Positions 1-9,867 of a DNA stretch of 64,000 nucleotides are shown here, piece after piece. This DNA comes from Gammaproteobacteria bacterium (GTDB taxonomy: Bacteria; Pseudomonadota; Gammaproteobacteria; Pseudomonadales; Pseudohongiellaceae), in NCBI GenBank assembly GCA_002706685.1, contig PALV01000003.1, forward strand, positions 1 through 64,000. The letters are read 5' to 3'. The first letter of the stretch is position 1. Every line of letters begins with the position of its first letter. A program made the translations under genes and the position numbers. Under the pieces are notes generated by a model. It saw only the letters and a program-made list of their open reading frames with translations. It ran no database searches and had not been told where the DNA came from.

Positions 1-1
1 G

Positions 2-3000
2 CTGGCTGATGATGTGTATGACGTAACGGTGTCATTCACTGACACCGCCGGCAATGAAAGTGCACAAAGCACTGCGCTGGAAGTCACGGTCGATACCAGC
101 GCCCCGGCAGCGCCAAGTGCCACACTGAACACTGACTCCGGCTCTGTTGGCAATGACAGCGTCACCAACAACGGCCAGATCGATGTTGGTAACCTTGAGA
201 ACAACGCGACCTGGCAGTACTCCACTGACGGCGGCCAGACCTGGAACACTGGTACCGGCACCAGCTTCACACTCTCAGCAGGCAGCTACGCTGCTGGTAA
301 CGTGAAGGTACGTCAAACCGATAAGGCTGGCACGACCTCAACTGAGACGAGCATGGATTCCGTTCTGGTCGATCAGACCAGCCCGGCGCTTGCCAGCGCA
401 ACAGTCAGTAGCGGCCGAATCGTCCTGACCTTCACTGAGGCTCAAGGCAATCTTGCCAGCAGCACGCCAGCAGCAAGTGACTTCACTGTAGTATACGGAC
501 CCAACGCGACTGCTATTTCAGTAAGCTCAGTTTCTGTTGACGCGGCAGCCAAAACAGTCACCTTGACACTCGGCTCTACGCTCACACCAGCCAATTCCGA
601 CCTCAAAGTCAGTTTCACACCTGGAACTAATCCAGTTGAAGACATTGCTGGGAATGACGCGCCAGCTTTTGCTGACCAAAGCATCACCATTGATACTCTA
701 ACCGCAGCATTCACAAATGCTGAAATTAACGGTGTTCGGTACTCGACCAGCTCCGGCCTGACAGGAACGACTGGTGATGCAGGAACCGCTGGCTCATTCA
801 ACTATCGCCCTGGTGACACAATCACGTTCAAGATAGGTGACGTAACGATTGCTCAGTTCAGCGCCGATACAGTCAAGGGCCAACATTTGTTCCTTCAGGA
901 CATCGCCGGCGTCTCGCTGTCCAATGTCAATAGCAACTATGTTGAAAACATGGCTATCTTCCTGCAAGCACTCGATAGCGACATGCAGGACAGCACGCCG
1001 AATGACGGCAAACTGAGCACAAATGCGTTGGTCAATAATGCTGCAAGTTACGGCACAAAGATCAACATAACAGATGCCATCCATACCAGGTTTACCGGAT
1101 ACACTGACCCAACAACGAATGCAGCACTGGATATATCCAGCGCAGATAAGAAGATGATCTCTGATGCGCTCGCACACGCTGATATTATCTTCACAGCCGA
1201 AACAGAAACGCATTCTTCAGGAAACAACGTGTTTGAAACGATAGCGCTTCAAAACGTTGCCAATACGATCCAGAGCCTGGCGGGTGACCGTGCTCCGACA
1301 AACATGGATGCGCGAACCACAGACCAATTGGATGTACCACCTGCCCCTATCAAGTACAACTACAACACACTGAACGGCGAGATTACGTTCAATGTTAGCG
1401 ATCTGCTGGCAGAAGCTACAGGCAAACAGGTGAAGAACGAAAACCTGGTTGTCAGCAACGTCGCCTTGGCCAGCGATTATCAGGGCGTTGGTACTCTGGA
1501 AAACAGAGGAAATGGCAACTATGCCATCAAGTTAAACAGTGATACTGACCAGTACGACCTGGAAGGACTCAAGGTCGACTACCGTGTCGCCGACTGGACT
1601 GCCTTCAAGGATGTAACTTCCGGATCTGTCGACCAATATAAGTCACATCTTTCAGCGACCATAGCCGATGTCAACGAGGGTGTTGGCACACATCAGTTTA
1701 CGCTGAAAAGCGCTTTGACATTCGATACTGACACCAATCTAACCATTGATTTCACCAGCGAGCTTCTTAGCGACGAAGTCGGATACAAAGTCGCTGAGTA
1801 TGGTGATGACTATCTGGTTCCACTGGAGTATTCGAATGACGGTGGTGCAACATGGCAAAAGATGCAGCAGAACGGCATTGTCTATAACTCCCTGGGTGTG
1901 CCACGTCCAACCTTCGGATTTGTGCTCAAGGCAGGCCAGGACAGTGTCGACATACGAATGGATATCCTCGACGACGCGAAAGTTGAGGGTACCGAATACT
2001 TTGATGCCAAGGTCACCGGTGAACGTGTCTACGACGAGCAATTGAAGTTTGCGATTAACGACAATGACTCGACCAGCTCCACATCACCTGAACTGAGCAT
2101 TAACTTCGTTTACGTCGGCGAGGGGCAGGGTAACGCTGAACTTACGGTCACACTCAGCAAAGCCTCAACCGAGACTGTAACTGTCGAGTACTCTACGCAG
2201 GACCTGGGTGCGACTGCAGGCAGCGACTATACCGCTACAACTGGCACCTTGACGTTTGCGCCTGGCACAACAACCGCCACCATCTCGGTGCCGATTATCG
2301 ATGATACAGTCGTAGAGTCCAACCCGAATCCAGAGTTGCTGGTTGTTACTCTGAGAAACCCTGTCAATGCAGTGCTGTCAGACGCGCAGGGTACTATTCG
2401 GATATTTGACAACGACAATTCACAGGGTCCACGAATAGTTAAACCTGCAGACAGCGATACTGCCACCGTGCTGGTCGAAGAAAACGTCAGCCAGGTTACA
2501 ACCATCCAGGCCGAAGATCCAACTCCCAACGATACGCTGAGCTACGTGATCACAGGCGGTAAGGACCGCAATGAATTCACAATCGACTCAACGACGGGAG
2601 TATTGTCCTTCACTGGTGCCACTGGCCGAAGTTACGATGCCGACAAGTTCAGTTTCGAAGTGCAGGTCATGGTCCGGGACCAAGACGATAACGTCGACAT
2701 CCAGACGTTGACCGTCCATGTTCTGGAGCCTGAAGCACCTGCACCGACACCGCAGCCTGAGCCAGAGCCAGAGCCAGAACCACAACCTGAGCCGGAGCCG
2801 GAGCCGGAACCACAACCAGAACCTGAGCCCGAGCCGGAACCAGAACCAGAACCAGAGCCGGAACCTGAGCCAGAACCCGAGCCCGAACCGGAGCCAGAGC
2901 CAGAACCGGAGCCGGAGCCGGAGCCGGAACCTGAGCCAACACCTCAACCAACGCCGCCGGTAGTACCGCCGACTCCAACGCCAGCGCCAGCAGCACCGAC

Positions 3001-3841
3001 GCCAGCGCCACCCGTTGTGGTAACGCCGCCGGTGACACCGCCGGCCCCCGCCCCAGCTGGACCGGTTGCACCGCCATTGCCGGTACCGCAACTGCCAACT
3101 GACACAGGTGGCGGTAATGCAGGGGCACCGCTTGCGCCCTCTGGACCGGCTGCCGGACAGGGCACACGACCGCCCGCCGTCAGCCTGATAGCTGGGGCGA
3201 CTTCAGGAGCGAGTGGATCCAGCGCACTGATTCTGGGTATTGAGCCGCAGAACAGACTGCTCGATGCGGGAACCACAATCAGTTTTAACGTTCCGGAAGG
3301 TACCTTCCTGCATTCTGATCCTGCTGCCAGTGTGCAGCTCGAAGCAAGCATGTCGGACGGTGCGCCGCTTCCTGGCTGGCTGCAGTTTGATTCGGAGCAA
3401 GGCGTTTTCACTGGACAGGCTCCAGAAGGGACCAACGCTTCTTTCGAGATTGAAGTAATTGCCAGGGACAGCAATGGCTCCGAGGCTGCAGCAACTTTTA
3501 CTCTGATCATCAGCGATGGCCAGATTGTGGAAGAGGACCTTCAACAGGGCCAAGTGGGTGATACACCCCAGCTGCAAACCGACGGCGCTCCCACCGATGC
3601 AGGTACACAGCAACAAGGTGGTGACGACCAGGGCGCTGAAGCTGATCAGGGGGAAACCACAGACGAGCAGGCGGCTGTCGGCCGCCCCGGCCTTCGTGAT
3701 CAATTGGCTGCAAGTCAACAACGCGGTCTGCTGTACAGCGCCGAGCAGTTGCTGGAACTGCTGATGGGCGATATCGACCTGGATGAAGTTGCCAAAGAGC
3801 CAAGATCAAACAGCCACAACAATGATCACGCTAAAGTTTGA
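2..3841 (+). CDS. Giant multidomain surface/adhesin-like protein, 3' part (5' end outside window)
   Basis: The reading frame is open from the first bases, so only the C-terminal ~1,280 residues are seen. In order: an Ig-like repeat (about residues 1-110), an SwmB-like repeat (about 115-230), a long unassigned middle part, a Calx-beta domain (about 690-800, ending in an IFDND signature), a cadherin-like domain (about 805-905), an almost pure Pro-Glu tract (about 915-975), a Pro/Ala/Thr-rich linker, and a dystroglycan-like cadherin/putative Ig domain (about 1080-1170). The acidic Gln/Asp/Gly-rich tail ends in a short hydrophobic stretch ([20 protein letters not shown]). Such architecture is typical of very large secreted or cell-surface adhesins. 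There is no LPXTG, autotransporter barrel or RTX nonapeptide repeat in the visible part. Its stop lies in the N-terminal reading frame of the TolC-like gene, so cotranscription with the export genes behind it is likely. The exact ligand is unknown. Confidence 0.85.
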   Translation: MADDVYDVTVSFTDTAGNESAQSTALEVTVDTSAPAAPSATLNTDSGSVGNDSVTNNGQIDVGNLENNATWQYSTDGGQTWNTGTGTSFTLSAGSYAAGNVKVRQTDKAGTTSTETSMDSVLVDQTSPALASATVSSGRIVLTFTEAQGNLASSTPAASDFTVVYGPNATAISVSSVSVDAAAKTVTLTLGSTLTPANSDLKVSFTPGTNPVEDIAGNDAPAFADQSITIDTLTAAFTNAEINGVRYSTSSGLTGTTGDAGTAGSFNYRPGDTITFKIGDVTIAQFSADTVKGQHLFLQDIAGVSLSNVNSNYVENMAIFLQALDSDMQDSTPNDGKLSTNALVNNAASYGTKINITDAIHTRFTGYTDPTTNAALDISSADKKMISDALAHADIIFTAETETHSSGNNVFETIALQNVANTIQSLAGDRAPTNMDARTTDQLDVPPAPIKYNYNTLNGEITFNVSDLLAEATGKQVKNENLVVSNVALASDYQGVGTLENRGNGNYAIKLNSDTDQYDLEGLKVDYRVADWTAFKDVTSGSVDQYKSHLSATIADVNEGVGTHQFTLKSALTFDTDTNLTIDFTSELLSDEVGYKVAEYGDDYLVPLEYSNDGGATWQKMQQNGIVYNSLGVPRPTFGFVLKAGQDSVDIRMDILDDAKVEGTEYFDAKVTGERVYDEQLKFAINDNDSTSSTSPELSINFVYVGEGQGNAELTVTLSKASTETVTVEYSTQDLGATAGSDYTATTGTLTFAPGTTTATISVPIIDDTVVESNPNPELLVVTLRNPVNAVLSDAQGTIRIFDNDNSQGPRIVKPADSDTATVLVEENVSQVTTIQAEDPTPNDTLSYVITGGKDRNEFTIDSTTGVLSFTGATGRSYDADKFSFEVQVMVRDQDDNVDIQTLTVHVLEPEAPAPTPQPEPEPEPEPQPEPEPEPEPQPEPEPEPEPEPEPEPEPEPEPEPEPEPEPEPEPEPEPEPEPTPQPTPPVVPPTPTPAPAAPTPAPPVVVTPPVTPPAPAPAGPVAPPLPVPQLPTDTGGGNAGAPLAPSGPAAGQGTRPPAVSLIAGATSGASGSSALILGIEPQNRLLDAGTTISFNVPEGTFLHSDPAASVQLEASMSDGAPLPGWLQFDSEQGVFTGQAPEGTNASFEIEVIARDSNGSEAAATFTLIISDGQIVEEDLQQGQVGDTPQLQTDGAPTDAGTQQQGGDDQGAEADQGETTDEQAAVGRPGLRDQLAASQQRGLLYSAEQLLELLMGDIDLDEVAKEPRSNSHNNDHAKV
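2756..2938 (+). repeat. Pro-Glu coding tandem repeat
   Basis: About 180 bases of near-perfect six-base units (cct/ccg/cca + gag/gaa) encode an uninterrupted Pro-Glu dipeptide run broken only by a few Pro-Gln units. It probably forms a stiff, charged spacer between the cadherin-like part and the C-terminal domain. The repeat creates long false open frames on the opposite strand. Its length may vary between strains by slippage. Confidence 0.9.
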
Positions 3842-3887
3842 TCAAACGGGATATGAACACCAAATGAAATCAGGAAGCTCTAAGACG

Positions 3888-5423
3888 ATGACAATGGAAC
3901 CTAAAACCCACAACCGGAAGCAATACCGTGTAGCAGGGACAGCATTGCTGGCTGCCAGTGTACTGCTCATCAATGCCTGTACAGTAACTCCCACTCCACT
4001 GACAGCCGAAGAGCAACGAACGATTATTCAGTCAGACATCGAGAAGATGTTTGTTGACCAGGAGGCACTGGATGAACCGATCACGCTGGAGGAGGCTCTT
4101 GCCAGGGCGCTGAAGTATAACCTCGACCATCGTTTAATGCTGATGGAGGAAGTACTCCGAAACAATCAGCTGCACCTGTCACGATTCGACATGTTGCCAA
4201 CGATTGCGCTGAATTCCGGTTATACAACCCGCTCGAACGAGCTTCTCAATCTCAGCAGAGACACCGGCTCGGGACAATTGGCGACCGATCCATCGCTAAG
4301 CCAGGATCGCAATATCGGAACCGCCAACCTGAACCTTAGCTGGAATATACTGGATTTCGGTGTCAGTTATTTCCAGGCACACCAGAACGCCGACCAGTAC
4401 CTGATCGCCGTGGAGCGACGACGCCGGGTAGTCAATCAGGTTGTGCAACAGGTTCGCGCTGCCTATTGGCGAGCTGCGACCGCCGAGCCACTCTTCGAAC
4501 AGGTCCGTCCCCTGCTGGAACAGGCTCGAAGTGCACTGGAGGATTCGCGCCAGGTAGAGAACCAGCGCCTGATGCCACCACTGGAATCGCTACAGTATCA
4601 AAAGGGGCTGGTTGAAGTTGTCCGCGAGCTTGAAGGCATGGAAATGGATCTTGCCATCGCTAAGTCTGAGCTTGCCTCCCTGATGGGACTGAGACCCGGA
4701 GAGCCCTTTGAGCTGGCATTACCGCCGGCCGAAGAAATGGTCTCACCCACCGTGAATCTGTCTCTGGATAGAATGGAAGAACTGGCTCTTCTTAAGCGAC
4801 CTGAGCTGATCGAAGAGCGGTATCAGCAGCGGTTTACGGCAGATGAAACACGCAAGGCACTGCTCCGACTGTTCCCCAGCCTCACCTTCAGCACTGGAGC
4901 GAATTACGACACCAACTCCTACCTGGTAAACCAGAGCTGGTCCGATGCTGCAGCCCGATTAACCTGGAACCTGATGAACCTCGCCAGCGGCCCCAGTGCA
5001 CTGCGAGCAGCGCGCACTGCAGAGGAGGTCGCAGAAATGCGGCGGCTTTCACTTAGCATGGCTGCACTTACCCAGGTCCATGTCAGCTACCAACAATATC
5101 TTCGTGCCAGCAAGTCATTCGAACGGGCTCAAGTACTGGACGACATCGAAGGCAGAATCTTCCAGACAGTCAGTTCTGCTGCAGACAACTCAGCACAGAG
5201 CCCGCTGCAGAGGATTCGAGCAGAAATGGCAGCCATCTATGCTGAGGTCAACAGCTTCCGCGCGTATGCCGAGGTACACAGTGCCGTCGCCAACCTGTAC
5301 GTATCCATGGGGCTGGATCTGCTGCCGGACACTGTCGAAAGTCATGATATCGATGTCGTGGCAGAAAGCATCGGAGAAGCTCTGGACCGCTGGAACAGTG
5401 GTGAAATCGACGAGTTAATATGA
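3888..5423 (+). CDS. TolC-like outer-membrane efflux lipoprotein
   Basis: Predicted outer-membrane channel of an export system. From the chosen ATG the protein has 511 residues. It starts with a lipoprotein signal peptide ending in a lipobox (LLINAC, Cys about 31), then two OEP-type repeats rich in long amphipathic helices (for example QVRAAYWRAATAEPLFEQVR and the later VHVSYQQYLRASKSFERAQ). The open frame extends to 3783 inside the adhesin gene. Other in-frame ATGs are at 3864 and 3894; 3888 is preferred because AGGAAG lies ten bases ahead and the signal peptide then has a normal N-region. The stop overlaps the next start (ATGA). Within this cluster it most likely supplies the outer-membrane exit for the giant protein or for a product handled by the M50 protein. 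Confidence 0.87.
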   Translation: MTMEPKTHNRKQYRVAGTALLAASVLLINACTVTPTPLTAEEQRTIIQSDIEKMFVDQEALDEPITLEEALARALKYNLDHRLMLMEEVLRNNQLHLSRFDMLPTIALNSGYTTRSNELLNLSRDTGSGQLATDPSLSQDRNIGTANLNLSWNILDFGVSYFQAHQNADQYLIAVERRRRVVNQVVQQVRAAYWRAATAEPLFEQVRPLLEQARSALEDSRQVENQRLMPPLESLQYQKGLVEVVRELEGMEMDLAIAKSELASLMGLRPGEPFELALPPAEEMVSPTVNLSLDRMEELALLKRPELIEERYQQRFTADETRKALLRLFPSLTFSTGANYDTNSYLVNQSWSDAAARLTWNLMNLASGPSALRAARTAEEVAEMRRLSLSMAALTQVHVSYQQYLRASKSFERAQVLDDIEGRIFQTVSSAADNSAQSPLQRIRAEMAAIYAEVNSFRAYAEVHSAVANLYVSMGLDLLPDTVESHDIDVVAESIGEALDRWNSGEIDELI

Positions 5424-6208
5424 GTTTTTTGATGCAAAAGTGTTTCAGAAAATGCTCAGTGCTGCTGGCACTTCTGTGGCTTCACGGGACAGGTCATACG
5501 CAGTCTGCCCAGTCGGTGCTGCCCGCCTACCCGCCGATGGGCAGCGTTCGCAACGAGATAAGAATGCAACTGACGCCACATCAACGGACAATTCTCTCGT
5601 CAGAGATTCCTGGACGTATTACACAGCTGACGGTCAAAGAAGGCGAGTCCTTTGATACAGGCGAACTATTAATCAAGATTGACTGCAGCATGCACCAGGC
5701 GCGCCTCGACAAAGCAGTCGCTCAGGCGAAAGAGGCCGAGCAGGTGTTGGCGGTCAACACCCAGCTCGACAGGCTCGGCTCAATAAGTGTCCTTGAGGTA
5801 GAGGTCGCAGGGTCCAGGCTGGCAGCTGCGGCTGCCGAAGCTGACCTGATGCGCACCATAGTAAAAAGATGCGAGATCAATGCGCCATTTTCTGGCAAAG
5901 TCGCAGCTCTGGAAGTCAAGGCTCACCAGTATGTGGCAGAAGGCCAGGAACTGCTGAGCATACTCGACGATTCAGCATTTGATGTTGAAATGGTGGTTCC
6001 ATCCCGCTGGATATCACAACTAAGTGCAGGGCAACAGTTCGAGCTGGTCGTGGACGAAACTGGAGAGAGCTACCCAGCGTTCATTACCCGCTTCGGTGCG
6101 AGCATTGATGCCGTCAGCCAGTCAATCAAAATCTTCGGACGTATCGACGGGGACTTCCCAGAGTTACGCGCAGGCATGAGCGGTGTTGCCCGACTGATGA
6201 ACCAATGA
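5420..6208 (+). CDS. Periplasmic adaptor (RND/HlyD-type membrane fusion protein)
   Basis: 262-residue adaptor expected to bridge inner-membrane components and the TolC-like channel. After a signal peptide (about residues 10-30) come the two half-motifs of a lipoyl/barrel-sandwich domain: GRITQLTVKEGESFDTGELL near residue 65, and INAPFSGKVAALEVKAHQYV near 155. Between them is a short helical hairpin (AQAKEAEQVL...), followed by a beta-barrel domain (FDVEMVVPSRWISQL) to the C-terminus. The hairpin is very short, as in adaptors that need partner proteins. The start codon overlaps the TolC stop and the end overlaps the next gene by four bases, so the genes are translationally coupled. Confidence 0.85.
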   Translation: MSFLMQKCFRKCSVLLALLWLHGTGHTQSAQSVLPAYPPMGSVRNEIRMQLTPHQRTILSSEIPGRITQLTVKEGESFDTGELLIKIDCSMHQARLDKAVAQAKEAEQVLAVNTQLDRLGSISVLEVEVAGSRLAAAAAEADLMRTIVKRCEINAPFSGKVAALEVKAHQYVAEGQELLSILDDSAFDVEMVVPSRWISQLSAGQQFELVVDETGESYPAFITRFGASIDAVSQSIKIFGRIDGDFPELRAGMSGVARLMNQ

Positions 6209-7554
6209 GCGAGTCAGACAAACGCATACAATCGCTGGCAGTTTTTATCGAGCTTGAAAAGCGGATAAGGGATTGCAATGACAGGCTCTCGCTTGCATTT
6301 ACTTTGGTGAACGAGACGCACAGCCTGGTTGCCTATCGCCAGGCCGTACTTTGGCAGCCTCGGGACAAACTTACAGATCAGATCCTCGCAGTGTCAGGCC
6401 TTGCGGTACCGGATGCGACAGCCCCTTATTCAATCTGGGTCCGTCAGCTTGCAAAAAGTGTTCATCAGCTGCGTGGCGACCAAGCGGCAATCTACAGAAT
6501 ACCCAGACAGGCCATTCCGGCTGAAGTCAGCCAGGAATGGAGTAATTGGTTTCCAGACGCAGCGCTTTGGCTGCCGATAGTGGATCAAGAGGGCAAACTT
6601 GCTGCTGCGCTGATCCTTGCGAAAGACACGGAGTGGCGCGACTCAGACTCAGCACTGCTCGGCTATCTGGGCAACGCCGTGAGCCATGCCTGGCAAGCTC
6701 TCGAAAATAGAAGTCAATCGCGCGTCAGACTCAGGCGTATTGGATTTTTTGGCAAGCGCTGGTGGCTTCCAGCGCTGCTCATCCTGGCAATATCTGTTAT
6801 CCCTGTACACCAGACCACTTTATCCCCGGCAGAAGTGATTCCCAAGGACCCGGTGATGATCCGGGCAGGGATTGAGGGCGTTATCGAACAGATTGCCGTG
6901 GAGCCCAATCAGCAGGTTACTCAGGGTCAGACGCTGGTCACCCTGGATGCGACCCAGCTGGGTAACCAGCTCGAGGTCGCGCGCAAGGCGCTAGAGGTGG
7001 CCGACGCTGAATATCGCCAGGCTGCGCAGACAGGCGTTTTCGACAACCGCGCCAATGCCAACCTTGCCATACTCCAGGGGCGCGCAGAACAGCATGTTTC
7101 TGAAGTCAGATATCTTGAATCGATGCTGAGCCGGGTCACGATCTCAGCACCGAGCGACGGCGTCGCGGTTTACACTGACCCTTCTGAATGGGAAGGCCGC
7201 CCTGTCAGTATCGGGGAGCGAATAATGCTGCTGGCCAATCCCAACAGCACCGAAATCGAGATACAACTGCCAGTGGCAGATGTCATAGCCATGGAGGCAG
7301 GGGCGCGTGTACGCCTTTTTCTCAATGTTGATCCTCACAACCCCATAGAAGGCACAGTACGCTTCGCCAATTATCAGGCAACTCTTACACCTGAGAATAC
7401 GCTGGCCTACCGGGTGGTTGCCGATTTTGCAGAACCCGTTTCGCCGAGAATCGGCCTCAAGGGTACAGCCAAGCTTTACGGCGATCGCACTCTGTTGATC
7501 CTGTATGTGCTGCGCAGGCCATTAGCAAGCCTGCGACAGATGACCGGGTTTTAA
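6205..7554 (+). CDS. Membrane HlyD-like adaptor with N-terminal GAF-like domain
   Basis: 449 residues. The first ~180 look like a soluble GAF-type domain (AYRQAVLWQP..., then ALWLPIVDQEGKLAAALIL) on the cytoplasmic side. One transmembrane helix follows at about 188-203 (WWLPALLILAISVIPV). The periplasmic part carries a lipoyl half-motif (GVIEQIAVEPNQQVTQGQTL), a helical hairpin, the second half-motif (VTISAPSDGVAVYTDPSEWE) and a barrel domain. The fold order is that of HlyD/EmrA adaptors, but the GAF-like head is unusual and suggests cytoplasmic sensing or docking. ATGA overlap with the gene before and one base of spacing to the M50 gene behind show a single operon. The GAF assignment is by pattern and less sure than the HlyD part. 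Confidence 0.8.
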   Translation: MSESDKRIQSLAVFIELEKRIRDCNDRLSLAFTLVNETHSLVAYRQAVLWQPRDKLTDQILAVSGLAVPDATAPYSIWVRQLAKSVHQLRGDQAAIYRIPRQAIPAEVSQEWSNWFPDAALWLPIVDQEGKLAAALILAKDTEWRDSDSALLGYLGNAVSHAWQALENRSQSRVRLRRIGFFGKRWWLPALLILAISVIPVHQTTLSPAEVIPKDPVMIRAGIEGVIEQIAVEPNQQVTQGQTLVTLDATQLGNQLEVARKALEVADAEYRQAAQTGVFDNRANANLAILQGRAEQHVSEVRYLESMLSRVTISAPSDGVAVYTDPSEWEGRPVSIGERIMLLANPNSTEIEIQLPVADVIAMEAGARVRLFLNVDPHNPIEGTVRFANYQATLTPENTLAYRVVADFAEPVSPRIGLKGTAKLYGDRTLLILYVLRRPLASLRQMTGF

Positions 7555-7555
7555 T

Positions 7556-9712
7556 ATGTTTGCAAGCGCCCCTGTCGCCGTCGGCAATGCACCTGTAGAT
7601 GAGCAGCTTCCGGCAAAATTGCCGCCTCTACGCGAAGAGCTCGAGCTGTTCCCGGGCGCGCCAACCATTGATGGCGAGCCTACCTGGATTCTGCGCGATC
7701 CTGTTGCTCACCGCTTTTATCGAATCGGCTGGCAGGAACACGAAATCCTGCTCCGCTGGGAGATGCCCAGTGGGGCTATAGCCAGGGATATCTCCAAACT
7801 GACGACGCTGCACACAGAGACCTCCGACGTCGCGGCACTGCTAAAGTTTCTCGCGACTCACAACCTGATCCAAAGTCGTGGACCCATGGCGCTCAAACGC
7901 CTCAAAGAGCATGCAGAAAAAGTTCAGAAGCGTGACATTGTCTGGTTGATCAAGAATTATCTGTTCATCCGCATCCCATTGGTCAAGCCGGACAAATTTC
8001 TCGAAAGAACAATCCATCTGGTCAGATGGCTTGGTACCAAAGCGTTTTTGTGGCTCACCATACTGGCAGGTATCACAGGTGTATGGTTGGTGCAGCGGAA
8101 CTGGGATGGATTCCTGACACAGTTCCCCTACTTTTTCAGCTTCCAGGGTGTTGTGGTCATGTTCTTCACCCTGGCCTTTGCCAAAGTGCTTCACGAACTG
8201 GGTCATGCCTATACATGCAAACACTTTGGCTGCAAAGTCCCGAGCATGGGGGTCGCATTTCTGGTGATGTGGCCTGTTCTTTATACCGACGCCAGCGACT
8301 CATGGCGGCTGACATCGCGGCGGCAACGATTCATCATCGCGTCGGCCGGTATCGCCACCGAACTCGCTCTCGCTCTCTACGCAACACTGCTGTGGAATTT
8401 TCTTCCAGATGGTCCACTGCGCAGCTCCGTCTTTTTGTTGGCGACAACAACCTGGATCGTGACATTGTTCATCAATTTGAACCCCTTCATGCGCTTTGAT
8501 GGTTACTACCTGATGTCTGACAGCCTGGGCATTCCCAATCTTCAGGATCGCGCCTTTGCGATTGCACGCTGGCGCATGCGCGAGTTCTTCTTCGGATTTA
8601 ATGACCCAATACCCGAGCGCTTTCCTCCCAGTACTTACCGTCTGTTGCTTGTTTACTCATACGGCACCTGGATCTATCGCTTTTTCCTGTTCCTCGGCAT
8701 TGCGCTGCTCGTGTACTTCCTGTTCTTCAAGGCATTGGGCATTGTACTGATGGTAATTGAGCTGGCTTGGTTTATTGGTCGACCAGTCATGAATGAAATC
8801 AAGGCCTGGCTCGAAAGACGCAATCAGCTGACCCTGAACAGTCAGACCAAACGCACGGTCCTGATAGTGGGTTCGCTGCTGTTGTTCCTGATAATACCCT
8901 GGCAATCAGATAGCATTGCGCCAGGGCTGTGGCGGGCCGAGACACACACACGACTCTATACCCCCCTGCCAGCGCAGATTACGGCAGTCCATGTGTCGCC
9001 CGGCAGCATTGTAAGAGAAGGTGAGGTGTTGTTTGAGCTGAACTCGCCACAGCTTGATTACGAGCTCGAACAGGGCAGAATTATCATTGGACTGCTTGAA
9101 TGGCAGACTGAGTTTCAGGGCTTTAATGCCGACCTGCTGGAGCGCGCCCCGGTTATCTGGCAACAGCTCCAGGCGGAAACGGCAACCCAACGCGCTCGGG
9201 CTGCGCAGGCTGACAGGCTGCTGGTGAGAAGCCCCATAGACGGTGTTGTGCGCGAAACGGCACAGGTCGCCAATGTAGGCACCTGGGTTTCCCAGAACGA
9301 ATTGCTGGCAGTAGTGCTGGCACCATCGCAATCGACTGTCGAGGCCTGGGTAAGCGAAAACGACCTGTCTCGCATCAGCGCGCCTTCACGCGGGAGGTTC
9401 TATCCCGAGGACCCAACCAGAACTCCATTTGATGTCACTGTCAGTGCGGTCGATACTGCCAGCACAAGAGAGCTTCAGGAGCCCTATCTCGCGTCTGTTC
9501 ATGGTGGTGGTATCGCCGTCAGGGTTGATCAAAATGAATCGCTGGTTCCAGATAATCCCGTTTACCGTGTGCGAATGACACCTGTGGAAGCGCTGGAAGC
9601 ACCAGAGCAGATTCTGCGAGGCACAGTCCGTATCGAAGGAGAACGACGTAGCATACTGGGCCGACTGTGGCGCAGCGCTGTCACCATTTTGGTGCGTGAG
9701 AGCGGATTTTAA
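7556..9712 (+). CDS. M50-type membrane zinc metalloprotease fused to HlyD-like adaptor domain
   Basis: 718-residue polytopic protein. Residues about 30-110 form a small domain (DPVAHRFYRIGWQEHEILLR) resembling the PqqD-like winged helix often fused to such proteins. The membrane part has the site-2-protease signatures: zinc motif HELGH near residue 213 (KVLHELGHAYTCKHFG) and the second motif NLNPFMRFDGYYLM with the metal-binding Asp near 316. Several further helices follow. The C-terminal ~260 residues carry HlyD half-motifs (ITAVHVSPGSIVREGEVLFE and LVRSPIDGVVRE). The intact motifs argue for a real metal site, although in export clusters these proteins may act as transport scaffolds. Last gene of the operon; a weak hairpin follows. 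Confidence 0.85.
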   Translation: MFASAPVAVGNAPVDEQLPAKLPPLREELELFPGAPTIDGEPTWILRDPVAHRFYRIGWQEHEILLRWEMPSGAIARDISKLTTLHTETSDVAALLKFLATHNLIQSRGPMALKRLKEHAEKVQKRDIVWLIKNYLFIRIPLVKPDKFLERTIHLVRWLGTKAFLWLTILAGITGVWLVQRNWDGFLTQFPYFFSFQGVVVMFFTLAFAKVLHELGHAYTCKHFGCKVPSMGVAFLVMWPVLYTDASDSWRLTSRRQRFIIASAGIATELALALYATLLWNFLPDGPLRSSVFLLATTTWIVTLFINLNPFMRFDGYYLMSDSLGIPNLQDRAFAIARWRMREFFFGFNDPIPERFPPSTYRLLLVYSYGTWIYRFFLFLGIALLVYFLFFKALGIVLMVIELAWFIGRPVMNEIKAWLERRNQLTLNSQTKRTVLIVGSLLLFLIIPWQSDSIAPGLWRAETHTRLYTPLPAQITAVHVSPGSIVREGEVLFELNSPQLDYELEQGRIIIGLLEWQTEFQGFNADLLERAPVIWQQLQAETATQRARAAQADRLLVRSPIDGVVRETAQVANVGTWVSQNELLAVVLAPSQSTVEAWVSENDLSRISAPSRGRFYPEDPTRTPFDVTVSAVDTASTRELQEPYLASVHGGGIAVRVDQNESLVPDNPVYRVRMTPVEALEAPEQILRGTVRIEGERRSILGRLWRSAVTILVRESGF

Positions 9713-9717
9713 AGGCA

Positions 9718-9745
9718 ATTGCGATTTTTTATCCGCAATCTCTTT
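9718..9745 (+). terminator. Possible weak rho-independent terminator
   Basis: A six-base stem (ATTGCG ... CGCAAT) around a T-rich loop, followed by a T-rich run, six bases after the M50 gene stop. The stem is short, so efficiency is doubtful. Confidence 0.4.
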
Positions 9746-9867
9746 TATTTTTCGTATTTTTCTTTATCATGCGCGCTTGGCGGCAACAGAGCCTGCACCC
9801 TGGCAGGTGGTCACACAAACGCCTTTAAACTGACCTGTTATCCACAACCTGTTTCCCGAGGTTGCCT

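Noticed and set aside
2588..3167. Long open frames opposite the giant protein gene around the Pro-Glu tract
   Set aside because: They consist of Arg/Leu/Trp or Ala/Val/Leu runs forced by the repeat on the other strand, and have no ribosome site or recognisable domain.
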